A DNA stretch of 64,000 nt, from contig CP119309.1 in the NCBI GenBank assembly GCA_029203145.1, positions 64,501 through 128,500 on the forward strand. The letters run 5' to 3'. The notes under the pieces were generated by a model that was not told the origin of the DNA, searched no databases, and saw nothing but the letters and a program-made list of their open reading frames with translations. Shown here in pieces: positions 52,260 to 60,919 of the stretch. Position 1 is the stretch's first letter. Each line of letters starts with the position of its first letter. Both the position numbers and the translations under genes were made by a program. The DNA comes from Candidatus Brevundimonas phytovorans (GTDB lineage: Bacteria; Pseudomonadota; Alphaproteobacteria; Caulobacterales; Caulobacteraceae).

Positions 52260-54098
52260 ATGCGTCGTCTTCTGATCTCGTCCGCCGCCGTCCTGGCGCT
52301 CTGCGCCGCCGCGCCCGCCGCCATGGCTCAGGCTGCTGCGCCTGCCCCGGCTGCGGCCCAGGCTCAATCCGAGGACGCGCGCCTCAACGCCTTCTTCGAA
52401 CAGGCCTTCCAGGAACGGATCGCGCTGAGCCCGCAGCAGATGACCTCGCTGGGCCTCAAGACCGACTACGACAAGCTGGACGACGTGTCCGACGCCGCCT
52501 CGGCCCGCGCGCTGGCTTTGCAAGAGGCGCAACTGGCGCGGATGAAGGCGGAGTTCGATCCGGCCAAGCTCAGCACGCAGAGCAAACTGTCCTGGCGGCT
52601 GTTCGAATACGGCGTGCAGCAGGCGCGCCTGTCGAACCAATGGCGCGACTGGAACTTCCAGTTCGCGGCCAATGGCAATCCGACGACCAGCCTGCCCGTC
52701 TTCCTGATCAACAACCACCGCATCAGCAGCGTCTCGGACGCCGAGGCCTATATTTCGCGCATCGGCGAGGCCGAGCGCTACATGGGGCAGGTGGCGACGA
52801 CGCTGAAGACGCGCGCCGCCGAGGGCGTGGTCTCGCCGCGCTTTGTGTTTGAACCCTCCATCGAGAACACCCGCGCGGTCATCGCCGGCGCGCCCTTCGA
52901 CGGCGGAGCCGACAACCCGGTCTGGGCCGACTTCCAGAAGAAGGTCGGGGCGCTGGACGCCGATCAGGCGACCAAGGACCGACTGCTGGCCTCGGCCCGT
53001 GCCGCCCTGACCGGCCCCTACAAGCGCGGTTTCGACACGGTGCTGACGGCCCTGGCCGAGGTCCAGCCGCTGGCCGACAGCGACGCAGGCGTCTGGCGGC
53101 TGCCGAACGGCGAGGCCTATTACAACGCCCGCCTGCAGCTCTCGACCACGACCGACCTGACCGCCGACCAGATCCACCAGATCGGTCTGGACGAGGTCGC
53201 CCGCATCCAGCGCGACATGGAAGCCATCAAGACCCAGGTCGGCTTCGAGGGTTCGCTGCAGGACTTCTTCGTCTTCCTGAAGACCGATCCGCGCTTCCAG
53301 TATCCGAACACGCCGGAGGGCAAGGAGCAGTATCTGACCGACGCCCGCGCCTTCATCGCTCAGGTCATGCAGGTGGCGCCGCAGTGGTTCTCGACCCTGC
53401 CCAAGGCGGCGCTGGAGGTGAGGGCGGTCGAGCCCTTCCGTGAGGCGACCGCCTCCATCGCCTTCTACAACTCGCCGGCGCCGGACGGCTCGCGACCGGG
53501 CATCTACTACGTCAACCTGTCGGACATGACCCAGGTGCTGAAGCCCCAGATCGAGGGCATCAGCTATCATGAGGGCGCGCCGGGGCATCACTTCCAGATC
53601 GCCTATGCTCAGGAGATCGAAGGCCTGCCGCGCTTCCGCCGCTTCGGCGGCTATGGCGCCTATGCCGAGGGCTGGGGCCTGTACGCCGAGCAGCTGGGCA
53701 AGGAGATGGGCTTCTATCAGGACCCCTATTCCGACTTCGGCCGCCTCTCGACCGAGCTGTGGCGCGCGGTGCGTCTGGTGACCGACACCGGCCTGCACGC
53801 CAAGCGCTGGTCGCGCGAACAGGCGATGGACTACTTCCGCCAGAACTCCCTGCTGTCGGAACGCGACATTCAGAAGGAAGTCGAGCGCTACATCACCAAC
53901 CCCGGCCAGGCGACCAGCTACAAGATCGGCGAGCTGAAGATCGAGGAACTGCGTCACAAGGCCGAGACGACGCTGGGACCGCGCTTCGACATCAAGGACT
54001 TCCATGCGGTGGTTCTCGGCTCCGGCTCGGTGCCGCTGGACGTGCTGGCGGACCAGGTCGACGCCTGGATCGCGGCGGGCGGCGGCAAGCCGAGCTAG
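52260..54098 (+). CDS. Secreted DUF885 family metallohydrolase-like protein
   Basis: A 612-residue protein with a signal peptide (MRRLLISSAAVLALCAAAPA, cleaved after AMAQ) and a DUF885 body. The HEGAPGHHFQIAYAQE segment (about residue 438) is the HExxH-like zinc-binding motif of the family. Members are thought to be peptidases. The downstream repeat element begins two bases after the stop. The RBS is inside a hairpin (52231-52253). Confidence 0.88.
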   Translation: MRRLLISSAAVLALCAAAPAAMAQAAAPAPAAAQAQSEDARLNAFFEQAFQERIALSPQQMTSLGLKTDYDKLDDVSDAASARALALQEAQLARMKAEFDPAKLSTQSKLSWRLFEYGVQQARLSNQWRDWNFQFAANGNPTTSLPVFLINNHRISSVSDAEAYISRIGEAERYMGQVATTLKTRAAEGVVSPRFVFEPSIENTRAVIAGAPFDGGADNPVWADFQKKVGALDADQATKDRLLASARAALTGPYKRGFDTVLTALAEVQPLADSDAGVWRLPNGEAYYNARLQLSTTTDLTADQIHQIGLDEVARIQRDMEAIKTQVGFEGSLQDFFVFLKTDPRFQYPNTPEGKEQYLTDARAFIAQVMQVAPQWFSTLPKAALEVRAVEPFREATASIAFYNSPAPDGSRPGIYYVNLSDMTQVLKPQIEGISYHEGAPGHHFQIAYAQEIEGLPRFRRFGGYGAYAEGWGLYAEQLGKEMGFYQDPYSDFGRLSTELWRAVRLVTDTGLHAKRWSREQAMDYFRQNSLLSERDIQKEVERYITNPGQATSYKIGELKIEELRHKAETTLGPRFDIKDFHAVVLGSGSVPLDVLADQVDAWIAAGGGKPS

Positions 54099-54099
54099 C

Positions 54100-54239
54100 C
54101 AATCCTCCCCTGCGAAGCGGGGGAGGGGGACCATGCGCAGCATGGTGGAGGGGGCGAGGGCGGGCGGTGCGCTTGAAGCTTGCCCCCTCCACCGCTGCGC
54201 GGTCCCCCTCCCCCGTCGCTGCGCGACAAGGGAGGATTG
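54100..54239. repeat. Composite intergenic inverted-repeat element (family copy 2)
   Basis: Outer arms CAATCCTCCC (54100-54109) and GGGAGGATTG (54230-54239) match. Inside are CCTCCCC/GGGGAGG, ACCATGC-GCA-GCATGGT (54130-54146), and GGTGGAGGGGGC (54144-54155) pairing with GCCCCCTCCACC (54182-54193). It is related to the element at 46644-46778: same motif order, different stem sequences, pairing kept. Confidence 0.8.
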
Positions 54240-54246
54240 CAGTCAG

Positions 54247-54264
54247 AGTCGGATTTTTCCGACT
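54247..54264 (+). other. Short hairpin upstream of trmD
   Basis: AGTCGGA (54247-54253), a TTTT loop and TCCGACT (54258-54264) form a perfect seven-base stem ending 22 bases before the trmD ATG. Only TTT follows, so it is a weak terminator at best; a leader or attenuator role is possible. Confidence 0.45.
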
Positions 54265-54286
54265 TTCTGGTGTATGAGCCGCCGCC

Positions 54287-55039
54287 ATGCCCTTTACCGC
54301 CACCGTCCTGACCATGTTCCCCGAGGCCTTTCCCGGGCCACTCGGCGTGTCGCTGATCGGCACCGCCTGGCGCGAGAAGGGGCTGTGGGATTTGCAGACG
54401 CTGGACATTCGGGCGTTTTCCGAAGATAAGCGCGGCTTCCTGGACGACACCCCTGCGGGTGGCGGTCCCGGTCAGGTGCTGAAAGCGGACGTGGTGGCCC
54501 GGGCTTTGGATAGTCTGGAAGGGCCGCCTCGGCCGCTTTTGTACATGAGCGCACGCGGTCGACCCCTGACGCAGGCGCGAGTGAAGGAATGGGCCAAGGC
54601 CGACGGAATCGTCGTGCTTTGCGGTCGTTTCGAGGGGGTGGACCAGCGGGTGCTAGACGCACGCGGGTTCGAGGAGATTTCCGTCGGAAACGCAGTCCTG
54701 GCCGGTGGCGAGGCGGCGGCCATGGTGGCGATCGAGGCGTGCGTACGACTGGTCCCCGGTGTTCTAGGCGCGGCTGAAAGCCTGTCGTCCGAAAGCTTCG
54801 AGGATGGTCTTCTGGAACACCCGCAGTACACGCGACCGCGGACGTTCGAGGGGCACGACATTCCCGAGGTGCTGCTGTCGGGCGATCACAAGAAGATCGC
54901 GCAATGGCGGGAAGCGCAGCGGGAATTGACGACGCAGGAACGGCGCCCGGACCTCTGGGCGGCGCATCTGGCGAAGACGACTGCGGAGCCTGGCTCCGCC
55001 AAATCAAAGGCAAAGGGCGCTAAAGCCCGAGGAGAATAG
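54287..55039 (+). CDS. trmD: tRNA (guanine-N1)-methyltransferase TrmD
   Basis: TrmD methylates G37 of tRNAs and keeps the reading frame. The 250-residue protein begins PFTATVLTMFPEAFPGPLGV and has the trefoil-knot SPOUT region YMSARGRPLTQARVKEW and LCGRFEGVDQRVLDARGFEE, split across two parts, with the essential Asp in the knot. The tail is Lys/Ala-rich. It precedes rplS by two bases, as in the rpsP-rimM-trmD-rplS operon; rpsP and rimM are not upstream here. Confidence 0.96.
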   Translation: MPFTATVLTMFPEAFPGPLGVSLIGTAWREKGLWDLQTLDIRAFSEDKRGFLDDTPAGGGPGQVLKADVVARALDSLEGPPRPLLYMSARGRPLTQARVKEWAKADGIVVLCGRFEGVDQRVLDARGFEEISVGNAVLAGGEAAAMVAIEACVRLVPGVLGAAESLSSESFEDGLLEHPQYTRPRTFEGHDIPEVLLSGDHKKIAQWREAQRELTTQERRPDLWAAHLAKTTAEPGSAKSKAKGAKARGE

Positions 55040-55041
55040 AC

Positions 55042-55464
55042 ATGAATATCGTTCAGCAGATCGCTGCAGAAGAAAAAGCCCGCCTGCTCGAAGGCAAGAC
55101 CATCCCGAACTTCCAGCCGGGCGACACCCTGCGCGTCCACGTGAAGATCAAGGAAGGCGAGCGCGAGCGCGTCCAGGCGTTTGAAGGCGTCTGCATCGCC
55201 CGCGACAGCGGCGGCATCAACGAGACCTTCACGGTCCGCAAGATTTCCTTCGGTGAAGGCGTGGAGCGTCGCTTCCCCATCCTGTCGCCGAACATCGAAT
55301 CCATCGAAGTGAAGCGCCGCGGCGTTGTCCGTCGCGCCAAGCTCTACTACCTGCGCGACCGTCGCGGTAAGTCGGCGCGCATCGCCGAGCGTCAGACGGT
55401 TCGTCCGGTCAAGGGCGCGACCGTTCCGGTCACCGGTTCGGCCGACAAGGGCGACGAGGCGTAG
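55042..55464 (+). CDS. rplS: 50S ribosomal protein bL19
   Basis: A 140-residue bL19, a large-subunit protein at the interface with the 30S. The pattern NIVQQIAAEEKARLLEG, FQPGDTLRVHVKIKEGERER, and RGVVRRAKLYYLRDRRGKSA is typical. The C-terminal AERQTVRPVKGATVPVTGSA is an alphaproteobacterial-style extension. The AGGAG just upstream and the two-base spacing show coupling to trmD. A strong terminator follows. Confidence 0.97.
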   Translation: MNIVQQIAAEEKARLLEGKTIPNFQPGDTLRVHVKIKEGERERVQAFEGVCIARDSGGINETFTVRKISFGEGVERRFPILSPNIESIEVKRRGVVRRAKLYYLRDRRGKSARIAERQTVRPVKGATVPVTGSADKGDEA

Positions 55465-55494
55465 TCTTAAGCCCCGCCTGTGCTGAAATGATCG

Positions 55495-55524
55495 AGGCCC
55501 CGGCAGATATGCCGGGGCCTTTTT
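55495..55524 (+). terminator. Rho-independent terminator after rplS
   Basis: AGGCCCCGGCA (55495-55505) pairs perfectly with TGCCGGGGCCT (55510-55520) over 11 bases around a GATA loop, followed by TTTT (55521-55524). It closes the trmD-rplS unit. Confidence 0.92.
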
Positions 55525-55566
55525 CTTTCTTGGTGCGCTAACGCGCGGCGCGCTGCCTGAGCACAG

Positions 55567-56052
55567 CTACTGTGGATACAGCGGGTTGTCCGCGTCGTGC
55601 TGGCCTTCCAGGCTGCGGCGCAGGACGTGCATCTCTTCCTGACCGGTCCTGACCGCGGTCTGGGCGCGGCGAATGGTCTCGCGGGTCGTGGCCGACAGGG
55701 CCTCATCGCCAAGCGCGCGGTCGAAGCGGGCTTGCAGGTGAGCCTCGCCGCGTTCGACCGAGCCGACGACCGAGGCCTCGTCCCGCATCAGGGCGTGCTT
55801 GATGTCCATGAAGGCGCGCTGGGCCTTGGCCAGGATCGAGCCCTCCTCTTCGGGCTGACCGCCCAGGCCGCGCACCGCCGCCTGAAGTTCGGACGCGATC
55901 CGGCGTCGTTCGTCGCTGCGGCGGACGAAGAGGTCACGATAGCGGACGTCCTCGGTCTCGGCCGCCGCCTCGGCATAGCCGTCCGCGCTGTCGATCAGGC
56001 CTTCGGCCAGGGCGTTCAGAACCTTGATGTCGTGGCTGTTGGGGCTGCTCAC
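55567..56052 (-). CDS. DUF2383/PA2169-type four-helix protein
   Basis: A 161-residue soluble protein, helical throughout, with NSHDIKVLNALAEGLIDSAD at the start and a repeat of ER-rich helices (DEARRRIA-like, DERRRIASELQAAVRGL). This matches the PA2169/DUF2383 group related to ferritin-like bundles, where metal binding has been proposed. The GTG at 56052 has GGAGG seven bases upstream; ORF extension to 56154 lacks an RBS. Stress-linked in some species, which is inference here. Confidence 0.75.
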   Translation of the reverse strand: MSSPNSHDIKVLNALAEGLIDSADGYAEAAAETEDVRYRDLFVRRSDERRRIASELQAAVRGLGGQPEEEGSILAKAQRAFMDIKHALMRDEASVVGSVERGEAHLQARFDRALGDEALSATTRETIRRAQTAVRTGQEEMHVLRRSLEGQHDADNPLYPQ

Positions 56053-56166
56053 CAGAAACCTCCGTGGCTGAGGCGAATAAAACCCGCGCGCCCGGCGAAG
56101 GTTGCCGGGGCATAGACTGGCGCATGATCTGAGTTTGGGCGCGAGCGCGCCCAAACCGATTTCGCT

Positions 56167-57012
56167 CTAGAGCTTCGTCCGCAGCGACCACAGTTCGGGG
56201 AAGCAGCGGCGCTTCAGCGTCTCGACCAGATAGCCGACGCCGTCCGTGCCGCCCGTGCCCTGGCGGCGGCCGATGATGCGCTCGACCGTCACCACATGCT
56301 TGTGGCGCCAGGTCAGCAGGGCGTCGTCCAGATCGACCAGCTTCTCGGCCAGTTGATACAGCGGCCACCAGCGCTCGGTGTCGCGATAGACTTCAAGCCA
56401 GGCGGCCTCGACGCCCTCGGAGGGCTCGTAGGTCTGGCTGACGTCGCGGTTCAGCACCTCGGCGGGGACGGTCAGGCCGGCCAGCGCCAGTTGCCGCAGG
56501 GCGTCGTCATAGAGGCTGGGGGCTTCCATGGCCGCGACCAGGGCGGCATGGGCCTCGGGCCGTTCGACGTGGAAGCGCAGGAAGCGCGGGTCCTTCAGCC
56601 CCAACATGGTCTCCAGGCGGCGGAACTGGTCGCTCTGGAAGCCCGAGCTGGCGCCCAGGTCGCCGCGGAACTTCAAATAGTCGGAGGGCGTCATGGTGGC
56701 CAGGATGTCCCAGCTCTGGGTCATCACGGCCTGGATGCGGCTGACGCGGGCCAGGCTCTTGTAGGCGGGGACCAGATCGCCGGCGCGGATCAGGCTCTGG
56801 GCCAGGGCCATCTCGTGCAGGATCTGCTTGAGCCACAGTTCCTTGGTCTGGTGGATGATGACGAACAGCATCTCGTCGTGCTGATCGGAACGCGGATGTT
56901 GGGCGCTCAGCAGGTCGTCGAGCGACAGATAGCCGGCATAGGTGATGCCGGTTGGCTCGTGCTTCGCCGTTTCGATGGCGTGAGCGCGAATGTCATTTTT
57001 TGCGTCGGTCAT
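56167..57012 (-). CDS. kynA: Tryptophan 2,3-dioxygenase
   Basis: Heme enzyme converting tryptophan to N-formylkynurenine, first step of the kynurenine route. The 281-residue protein contains YAGYLSLDDLLSAQHP, HDEMLFVIIHQTKELWLKQI (with the substrate-contacting His) and SGFQSDQFRRLETMLGLKD. Also HKHVVTVERIIG holds the proximal heme-ligating His. No kynureninase or formamidase gene is adjacent, so the pathway is completed elsewhere or absent. Confidence 0.95.
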   Translation of the reverse strand: MTDAKNDIRAHAIETAKHEPTGITYAGYLSLDDLLSAQHPRSDQHDEMLFVIIHQTKELWLKQILHEMALAQSLIRAGDLVPAYKSLARVSRIQAVMTQSWDILATMTPSDYLKFRGDLGASSGFQSDQFRRLETMLGLKDPRFLRFHVERPEAHAALVAAMEAPSLYDDALRQLALAGLTVPAEVLNRDVSQTYEPSEGVEAAWLEVYRDTERWWPLYQLAEKLVDLDDALLTWRHKHVVTVERIIGRRQGTGGTDGVGYLVETLKRRCFPELWSLRTKL

Positions 57013-57066
57013 GCGCCACCTATCGCCGGATCAGACCCTCAGGGCCAGCCCGGAGGCGGCGGAAAA

Positions 57067-57594
57067 TCAGTTGGAAGCGCGGGCTTCTGCGGCGTTGGCG
57101 GCCATCTGGCGGCCGTTGTCGAAGGCGTCGCGGGCGCCTTTGTAGACGAAGCCGTAGGTCGGATAGACGGTGGTGCCCAGGGCGTTGATCGGGTTGTACC
57201 AGACCTTGACCCGGCTCCAGTCGCCGGCGGGCGAGACGTCGACGACGGTGACGTTTTCCTCGACCTTGCCGCGGCTGCCGCCCCAGTTGGCGTGGGTCAC
57301 GCGGATGACGCGGTCGGTCAGGATGTCGGAAACGACGGCGACATGGCCCTTGTCCATGCGGCCCGAGGGCTGGAAGACCAGCACTGAGCCGGTTTCCGGG
57401 GCTCGGCCGGTGCGGAACTTGGTCAGGGCCTGATTCCACCAGGTCCAGGCGTCGCCGAAGATATTGATGCCCGAAAACATGCGGGCGAAGGTCACGCACT
57501 GCCAGTAGGCGTCGTCAGCCTTGGCCGGCGCGGGGCCGATCGCAAAGAAACCAAGGGTCGCCGCAACCGCGGCGGCTGTGAGCCGTTTCATCAT
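57067..57594 (-). CDS. Secreted CHAP-domain amidase/peptidase
   Basis: A 175-residue exported protein with a signal peptide ending near PAKA (residue about 25), then a compact CHAP domain: catalytic Cys in YWQCVTFARMF, His in GHVAVVSDI and the HANWGGS third element. CHAP enzymes cleave peptidoglycan peptide cross-links. Its small size and lack of binding domains suggest a chromosomal cell-wall enzyme and not a phage endolysin. Confidence 0.85.
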   Translation of the reverse strand: MMKRLTAAAVAATLGFFAIGPAPAKADDAYWQCVTFARMFSGINIFGDAWTWWNQALTKFRTGRAPETGSVLVFQPSGRMDKGHVAVVSDILTDRVIRVTHANWGGSRGKVEENVTVVDVSPAGDWSRVKVWYNPINALGTTVYPTYGFVYKGARDAFDNGRQMAANAAEARASN

Positions 57595-57628
57595 CTGGCG
57601 TGCTCCCGACTAAAACGCGGACCAAGCC

Positions 57629-58756
57629 TTAGACGATAGTGTCCGAAGGTTGAAGAACCGTTTCCGACTGTTTCGCCTTGTGATCCACAGGCGCGCGTCG
57701 CCGGTCGGCCATCCCGCGCAGGGCCTTGCGGGCCGGGCGTTCGATCAGGTGATAGGTGGCGGCAGCGGCCACGATCAGGCCGAGAATGATCCCCAGCCAC
57801 ACGAGAACGTGAAGACGTTTGTCCTCCGCCCCCGTAGCCCGGGCCGCCAGATTGACCGCCAGAATCTGCCAGGGCGCGCAGACCATATAGACCGAGTAGC
57901 TGATCTCGCCGAGGTAGACGGCGGGCTTGGAACCCAGCCAACCGGCGCGGCCGTGCGGGATCGAGGCCAGGGCCAGGATCAGCAGGCCGGCGGCCAGAAC
58001 CGTGATCGCGTCCCAGGCCAGAACCGAGGCCGAGGCCACCATGACGACGGCGGCGCTGATCGCCAGCAGCCCGGCGCGGGGCAGGGCGGCGCGGCGATAG
58101 ACCAGGTAGAGGGCGCAGCCGTAGGCGAAGCAGGGGACGATGCGCAGCGCCCCCCAGCGGAAGGTGGCCTCGGTCAGGGGGAAGCCCGCCAGACGCTCAA
58201 AGGCGGCGTAGAGCCCCATCAGGAAGACGGCTGCACCGGCGGTGGCGACCCAGGGGCGCCTGCGCAACGGCCAGGCGGCCAGGGCGAACAGAGGGAAGGC
58301 CAGATAGGCGAACCATTCGGCCGAGATCGACCAGGACGGGTGGTTCCAGCCCGCCTCATTGGCGAAGCCCCAGGCGTGCAGCATCAGCAGGTGGGCGGGC
58401 AGGGTCTTCCAGCTGAGCACGCTGCCGTCGATGCTCATGCCCAGGGCCACCGCCGCCAGACCGAGCGCCATGACGCCTAGCAGGGTGAAGACATGCAGCG
58501 GATAGACCCGCGCGATCCGCGCCCACAGGAAGCCGCGATAGGAGAAGCGCTTCTCGGCGAAGGCGTGCAGATAGACGTGGCTGAGGATGAAGCCCGACAG
58601 GACGAAGAAGAGCTCGACCCCCAGATAGCCCTTGGCCGCCAGGTTCGGCAGGAAGCTGACGTCCAGGTTGGGCCAGAAGGTGTAGAAGACCACCCACAGC
58701 GCCGCCATGAACCGCAGGGCGGTCAGAGGGCGAAGATCGACAGGCGTCTGGGTCAT
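57629..58756 (-). CDS. Acyltransferase 3 family membrane protein (OafA/YrhL-like)
   Basis: A 375-residue inner-membrane acyltransferase with about ten transmembrane helices. LTALRFMAALWVVFYTFWPN carries the conserved R-x-x-A pattern and NLAAKGYLGVELFFVLSGFI holds the acyl-3 signature. Such proteins O-acetylate surface polysaccharides or other glycans. Target unknown. Confidence 0.9.
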   Translation of the reverse strand: MTQTPVDLRPLTALRFMAALWVVFYTFWPNLDVSFLPNLAAKGYLGVELFFVLSGFILSHVYLHAFAEKRFSYRGFLWARIARVYPLHVFTLLGVMALGLAAVALGMSIDGSVLSWKTLPAHLLMLHAWGFANEAGWNHPSWSISAEWFAYLAFPLFALAAWPLRRRPWVATAGAAVFLMGLYAAFERLAGFPLTEATFRWGALRIVPCFAYGCALYLVYRRAALPRAGLLAISAAVVMVASASVLAWDAITVLAAGLLILALASIPHGRAGWLGSKPAVYLGEISYSVYMVCAPWQILAVNLAARATGAEDKRLHVLVWLGIILGLIVAAAATYHLIERPARKALRGMADRRRAPVDHKAKQSETVLQPSDTIV

Positions 58757-58885
58757 GCGGGCACCCTGGCATGGCGCCGCTTTGGGAAGCGTTAAGCGGC
58801 CTGGGGGCGCTGGAGCAAGACGGGCGCCACAATCACACCATTTCGCTTATCCCGCCGAGGGTCGGGATGGGCGGGGGCTGGGCGC

Positions 58886-59332
58886 CTATTCGACGCGACC
58901 GCTCTCGCCCGCCTTCTCGATGGCGGCAAGGGAGGCGGCGCAGCCGGTCAGGCTTTCGCCGCCGATCTCGACCTTGGCGGTCAGGGGGTAGGTGCGGTCG
59001 CTCATGCCGTCCGAGCAGTCAGTGGCCATCAGGGTGACGACCAGCGGGGTCCCGGCCTCGGTTTGGGTGGTCCAGACGGCGACGGTGCCTTGCAGGGCCG
59101 GGCCGGGGTTGGGGGCCTTCTGCGCGGGGCGGTCGAGGCCGGAATAGACCAGGCCCGTCGGGGTGATCTCGACAGCCCAGAAGGGTTCGGTTCCCAGAAC
59201 CCGCAGCGGTTGATCCAGATCGACCTGGGCCAGGGTGCGGGCCTCGACGGGGGCGGCGGGCGCCTTTTCCGCCGCCGGCTGCGAGCAGGCCGTGAGGCTG
59301 GCGGCGGCTGCGAATAGGATGGCGAGGCGCAT
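58886..59332 (-). CDS. Small lipoprotein, COG3650-like
   Basis: A 148-residue lipoprotein with lipobox LTAC (Cys about 16), a Pro/Ala-rich spacer, then a beta-rich domain with LRVLGTEPFWAVEITPTGL, MATDCSDGMSDRTYPLTAKV and TGCAASLAAI. It is a COG3650-type protein of unknown role with three or four conserved cysteines in the second half. It is divergent from the DNA methyltransferase gene. Confidence 0.75.
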   Translation of the reverse strand: MRLAILFAAAASLTACSQPAAEKAPAAPVEARTLAQVDLDQPLRVLGTEPFWAVEITPTGLVYSGLDRPAQKAPNPGPALQGTVAVWTTQTEAGTPLVVTLMATDCSDGMSDRTYPLTAKVEIGGESLTGCAASLAAIEKAGESGRVE

Positions 59333-59429
59333 TGCGGGCTCCGTTTCTGGTCGAGGATCAGGAACCGCAGGCGCGATCCCCGGTCAAGGGGAGGCGCCAA
59401 ACGCATCGCGCTGCGCTATGGTGCCGGAC

Positions 59430-60611
59430 ATGACGAATCGCGTCGCCGCCGCCTCTGTTCCCCTGACCGCCTGCGAGTTCTTCGCGGGGGGCGGTTTGGC
59501 GGGTCTGGGTCTGTCCAGAGGGTTGGCCAGCGGTCTGGCCAGCGGGTTGGCCGGGTTCGAGACCATCTTCGCCAACGACATCGACCCGATGAAGGCCCGC
59601 GCCTTTCGCGCCAACCACGCCGGGATCCGGCTGGCCGAGGGCGACGTCTGGGATCTGACCCCGGCCGACATTCCTGGAACGCCGGACCTGTGCTGGGCCT
59701 CGTCGCCCTGTCAGGACGTCAGTCTGGCGGGGGCGCGCGGCGGGCTGAAGGCCGTGCGCTCGGGCGCCTTCTGGGGCTTCTGGAAGCTGATGCAGGGACT
59801 GGACGCCGAGGGCCGCGCCCCGCGCATCATCGTCATCGAAAACGTCGCGGGCCTGCTGACCTCGGGCGAAGGGGCGGACTTCGAGGCCGTCTGCGCCGCC
59901 ATGGTCGAGGCCGGCTACCGCGTCGGCGCGCTGGAGATGGACGCGGCCCTGTGGCTGCCGCAGTCGCGGCCGCGCCTGTTCGTGGTGGCCATGCGCGGGG
60001 TCGAGGGCCCGACGGCGACCGCGCCGTCTGGTCCCTTCCACACGCCGCGTCTGATCGCCGCCCATGCCCGCCTGTCGGAGGCTGTTCAGGCCCAGTGGGC
60101 CTGGTGGGCGCTGACCCCGCCGCCGCGCCGTAATCTGGATCTGTCCGCGGTGCTGGAAGCCAGGGTTCCGGTCTTCACCAAGGCCCAGACCAAGGCGCTG
60201 CTGGCCATGCTGTCGCCGCTGCACCGGGCGCGGCTGGACGCCATCCTGACCTCGGGCGAGCGCCGCGTGGGCGCGGCCTTCCGTCGGGTGCGCACCCTGG
60301 ACGGGGTCAAGCATCAGCGGCTGGAACTGCGCTTCGACGGTCTGGCGGGTTGTCTGCGCACGCCGTCCGGGGGGTCTTCCCGGCAATATGTGCTGATCTG
60401 CGACAAGGGCCGAGTGACCATGCGTCGCCTCACCGGGCGCGAGGCGGCGCGGCTGATGGGGGTGTCGGACGACTATCATCTGCCGGCCAGCGAGAGCGCG
60501 GCGTTGAAGCTGATGGGGGATGCGGTCGCCGTGCCGGTGGTCGAGGCTCTGACGCGGCAGTTGTTCGAGCCGGCGCTGGGCGTCGAGGCGGGCGGCGCAG
60601 TCGCCGCCTAG
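59430..60611 (+). CDS. DNA cytosine-5 methyltransferase (solitary)
   Basis: A 393-residue C5-cytosine methyltransferase. Motif I is CEFFAGGGLAGLGL, motif IV SSPCQDVS with catalytic Cys94, motif VI VIENVAG, motif VIII LPQSRPRLFV and motif X MGDAVAVPVV. A target-recognition region lies between motifs VIII and IX. Three tandem GLAS-like units after motif I (12-base DNA repeat near 59518-59557) look like an in-frame expansion. No restriction or Vsr gene is nearby, so it is a solitary enzyme in this window. Start at ATG 59430 or 59418. Confidence 0.9.
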   Translation: MTNRVAAASVPLTACEFFAGGGLAGLGLSRGLASGLASGLAGFETIFANDIDPMKARAFRANHAGIRLAEGDVWDLTPADIPGTPDLCWASSPCQDVSLAGARGGLKAVRSGAFWGFWKLMQGLDAEGRAPRIIVIENVAGLLTSGEGADFEAVCAAMVEAGYRVGALEMDAALWLPQSRPRLFVVAMRGVEGPTATAPSGPFHTPRLIAAHARLSEAVQAQWAWWALTPPPRRNLDLSAVLEARVPVFTKAQTKALLAMLSPLHRARLDAILTSGERRVGAAFRRVRTLDGVKHQRLELRFDGLAGCLRTPSGGSSRQYVLICDKGRVTMRRLTGREAARLMGVSDDYHLPASESAALKLMGDAVAVPVVEALTRQLFEPALGVEAGGAVAA

Positions 60612-60907
60612 TATTGAAGATCGTCGTCGTCGGTCGCATCGCGACCGGGGTCCAGGTGGTTGTCCACCTGATCGTCCCAGCCGTCACGATCCGAACGAAA
60701 GGCCAGGCTCATCAGCCCCCAGGCTAGGCCGACCGTACAGAGCACGCCCAGGCCCATGGCGATCCAGCCGTGGATGGACATGGGGCCGCCGCCGATCAGT
60801 CGCCAGTATCCGGCCAGACCGAGGGTCGCGACAGCGGCGATCACGACCGCCAGGCCGAGGGCCAGCAGGAAGCGTCCTGCCCGACCTTCGACCTGAGGCG
60901 TTTTCAT
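60608..60907 (-). CDS. Small membrane protein next to the ydbL cluster
   Basis: A 99-residue inner-membrane protein with two transmembrane helices (FLLALGLAVVIAAVATLGLA and GWIAMGLGVLCTVGLAWGLM) and an acidic C-terminal tail (DATDDDDLQY). It ends four bases inside the methyltransferase gene tail (convergent) and begins 12 bases after ydbL. I do not know the family. Position suggests it is co-transcribed with the lipid-transport cluster. Confidence 0.65.
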   Translation of the reverse strand: MKTPQVEGRAGRFLLALGLAVVIAAVATLGLAGYWRLIGGGPMSIHGWIAMGLGVLCTVGLAWGLMSLAFRSDRDGWDDQVDNHLDPGRDATDDDDLQY

Positions 60908-60919
60908 CGCGTCATCAGA

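Noticed and set aside
50447..54143. Long minus-strand frames opposite the ThDP enzyme and DUF885 genes
   Set aside because: High-GC antisense artefacts; sense genes have clear catalytic motifs and start signals.
57067..57594. Phage endolysin or prophage remnant suggested by the CHAP gene
   Set aside because: No other phage gene is near, and the protein has a Sec signal peptide typical of a chromosomal wall enzyme.
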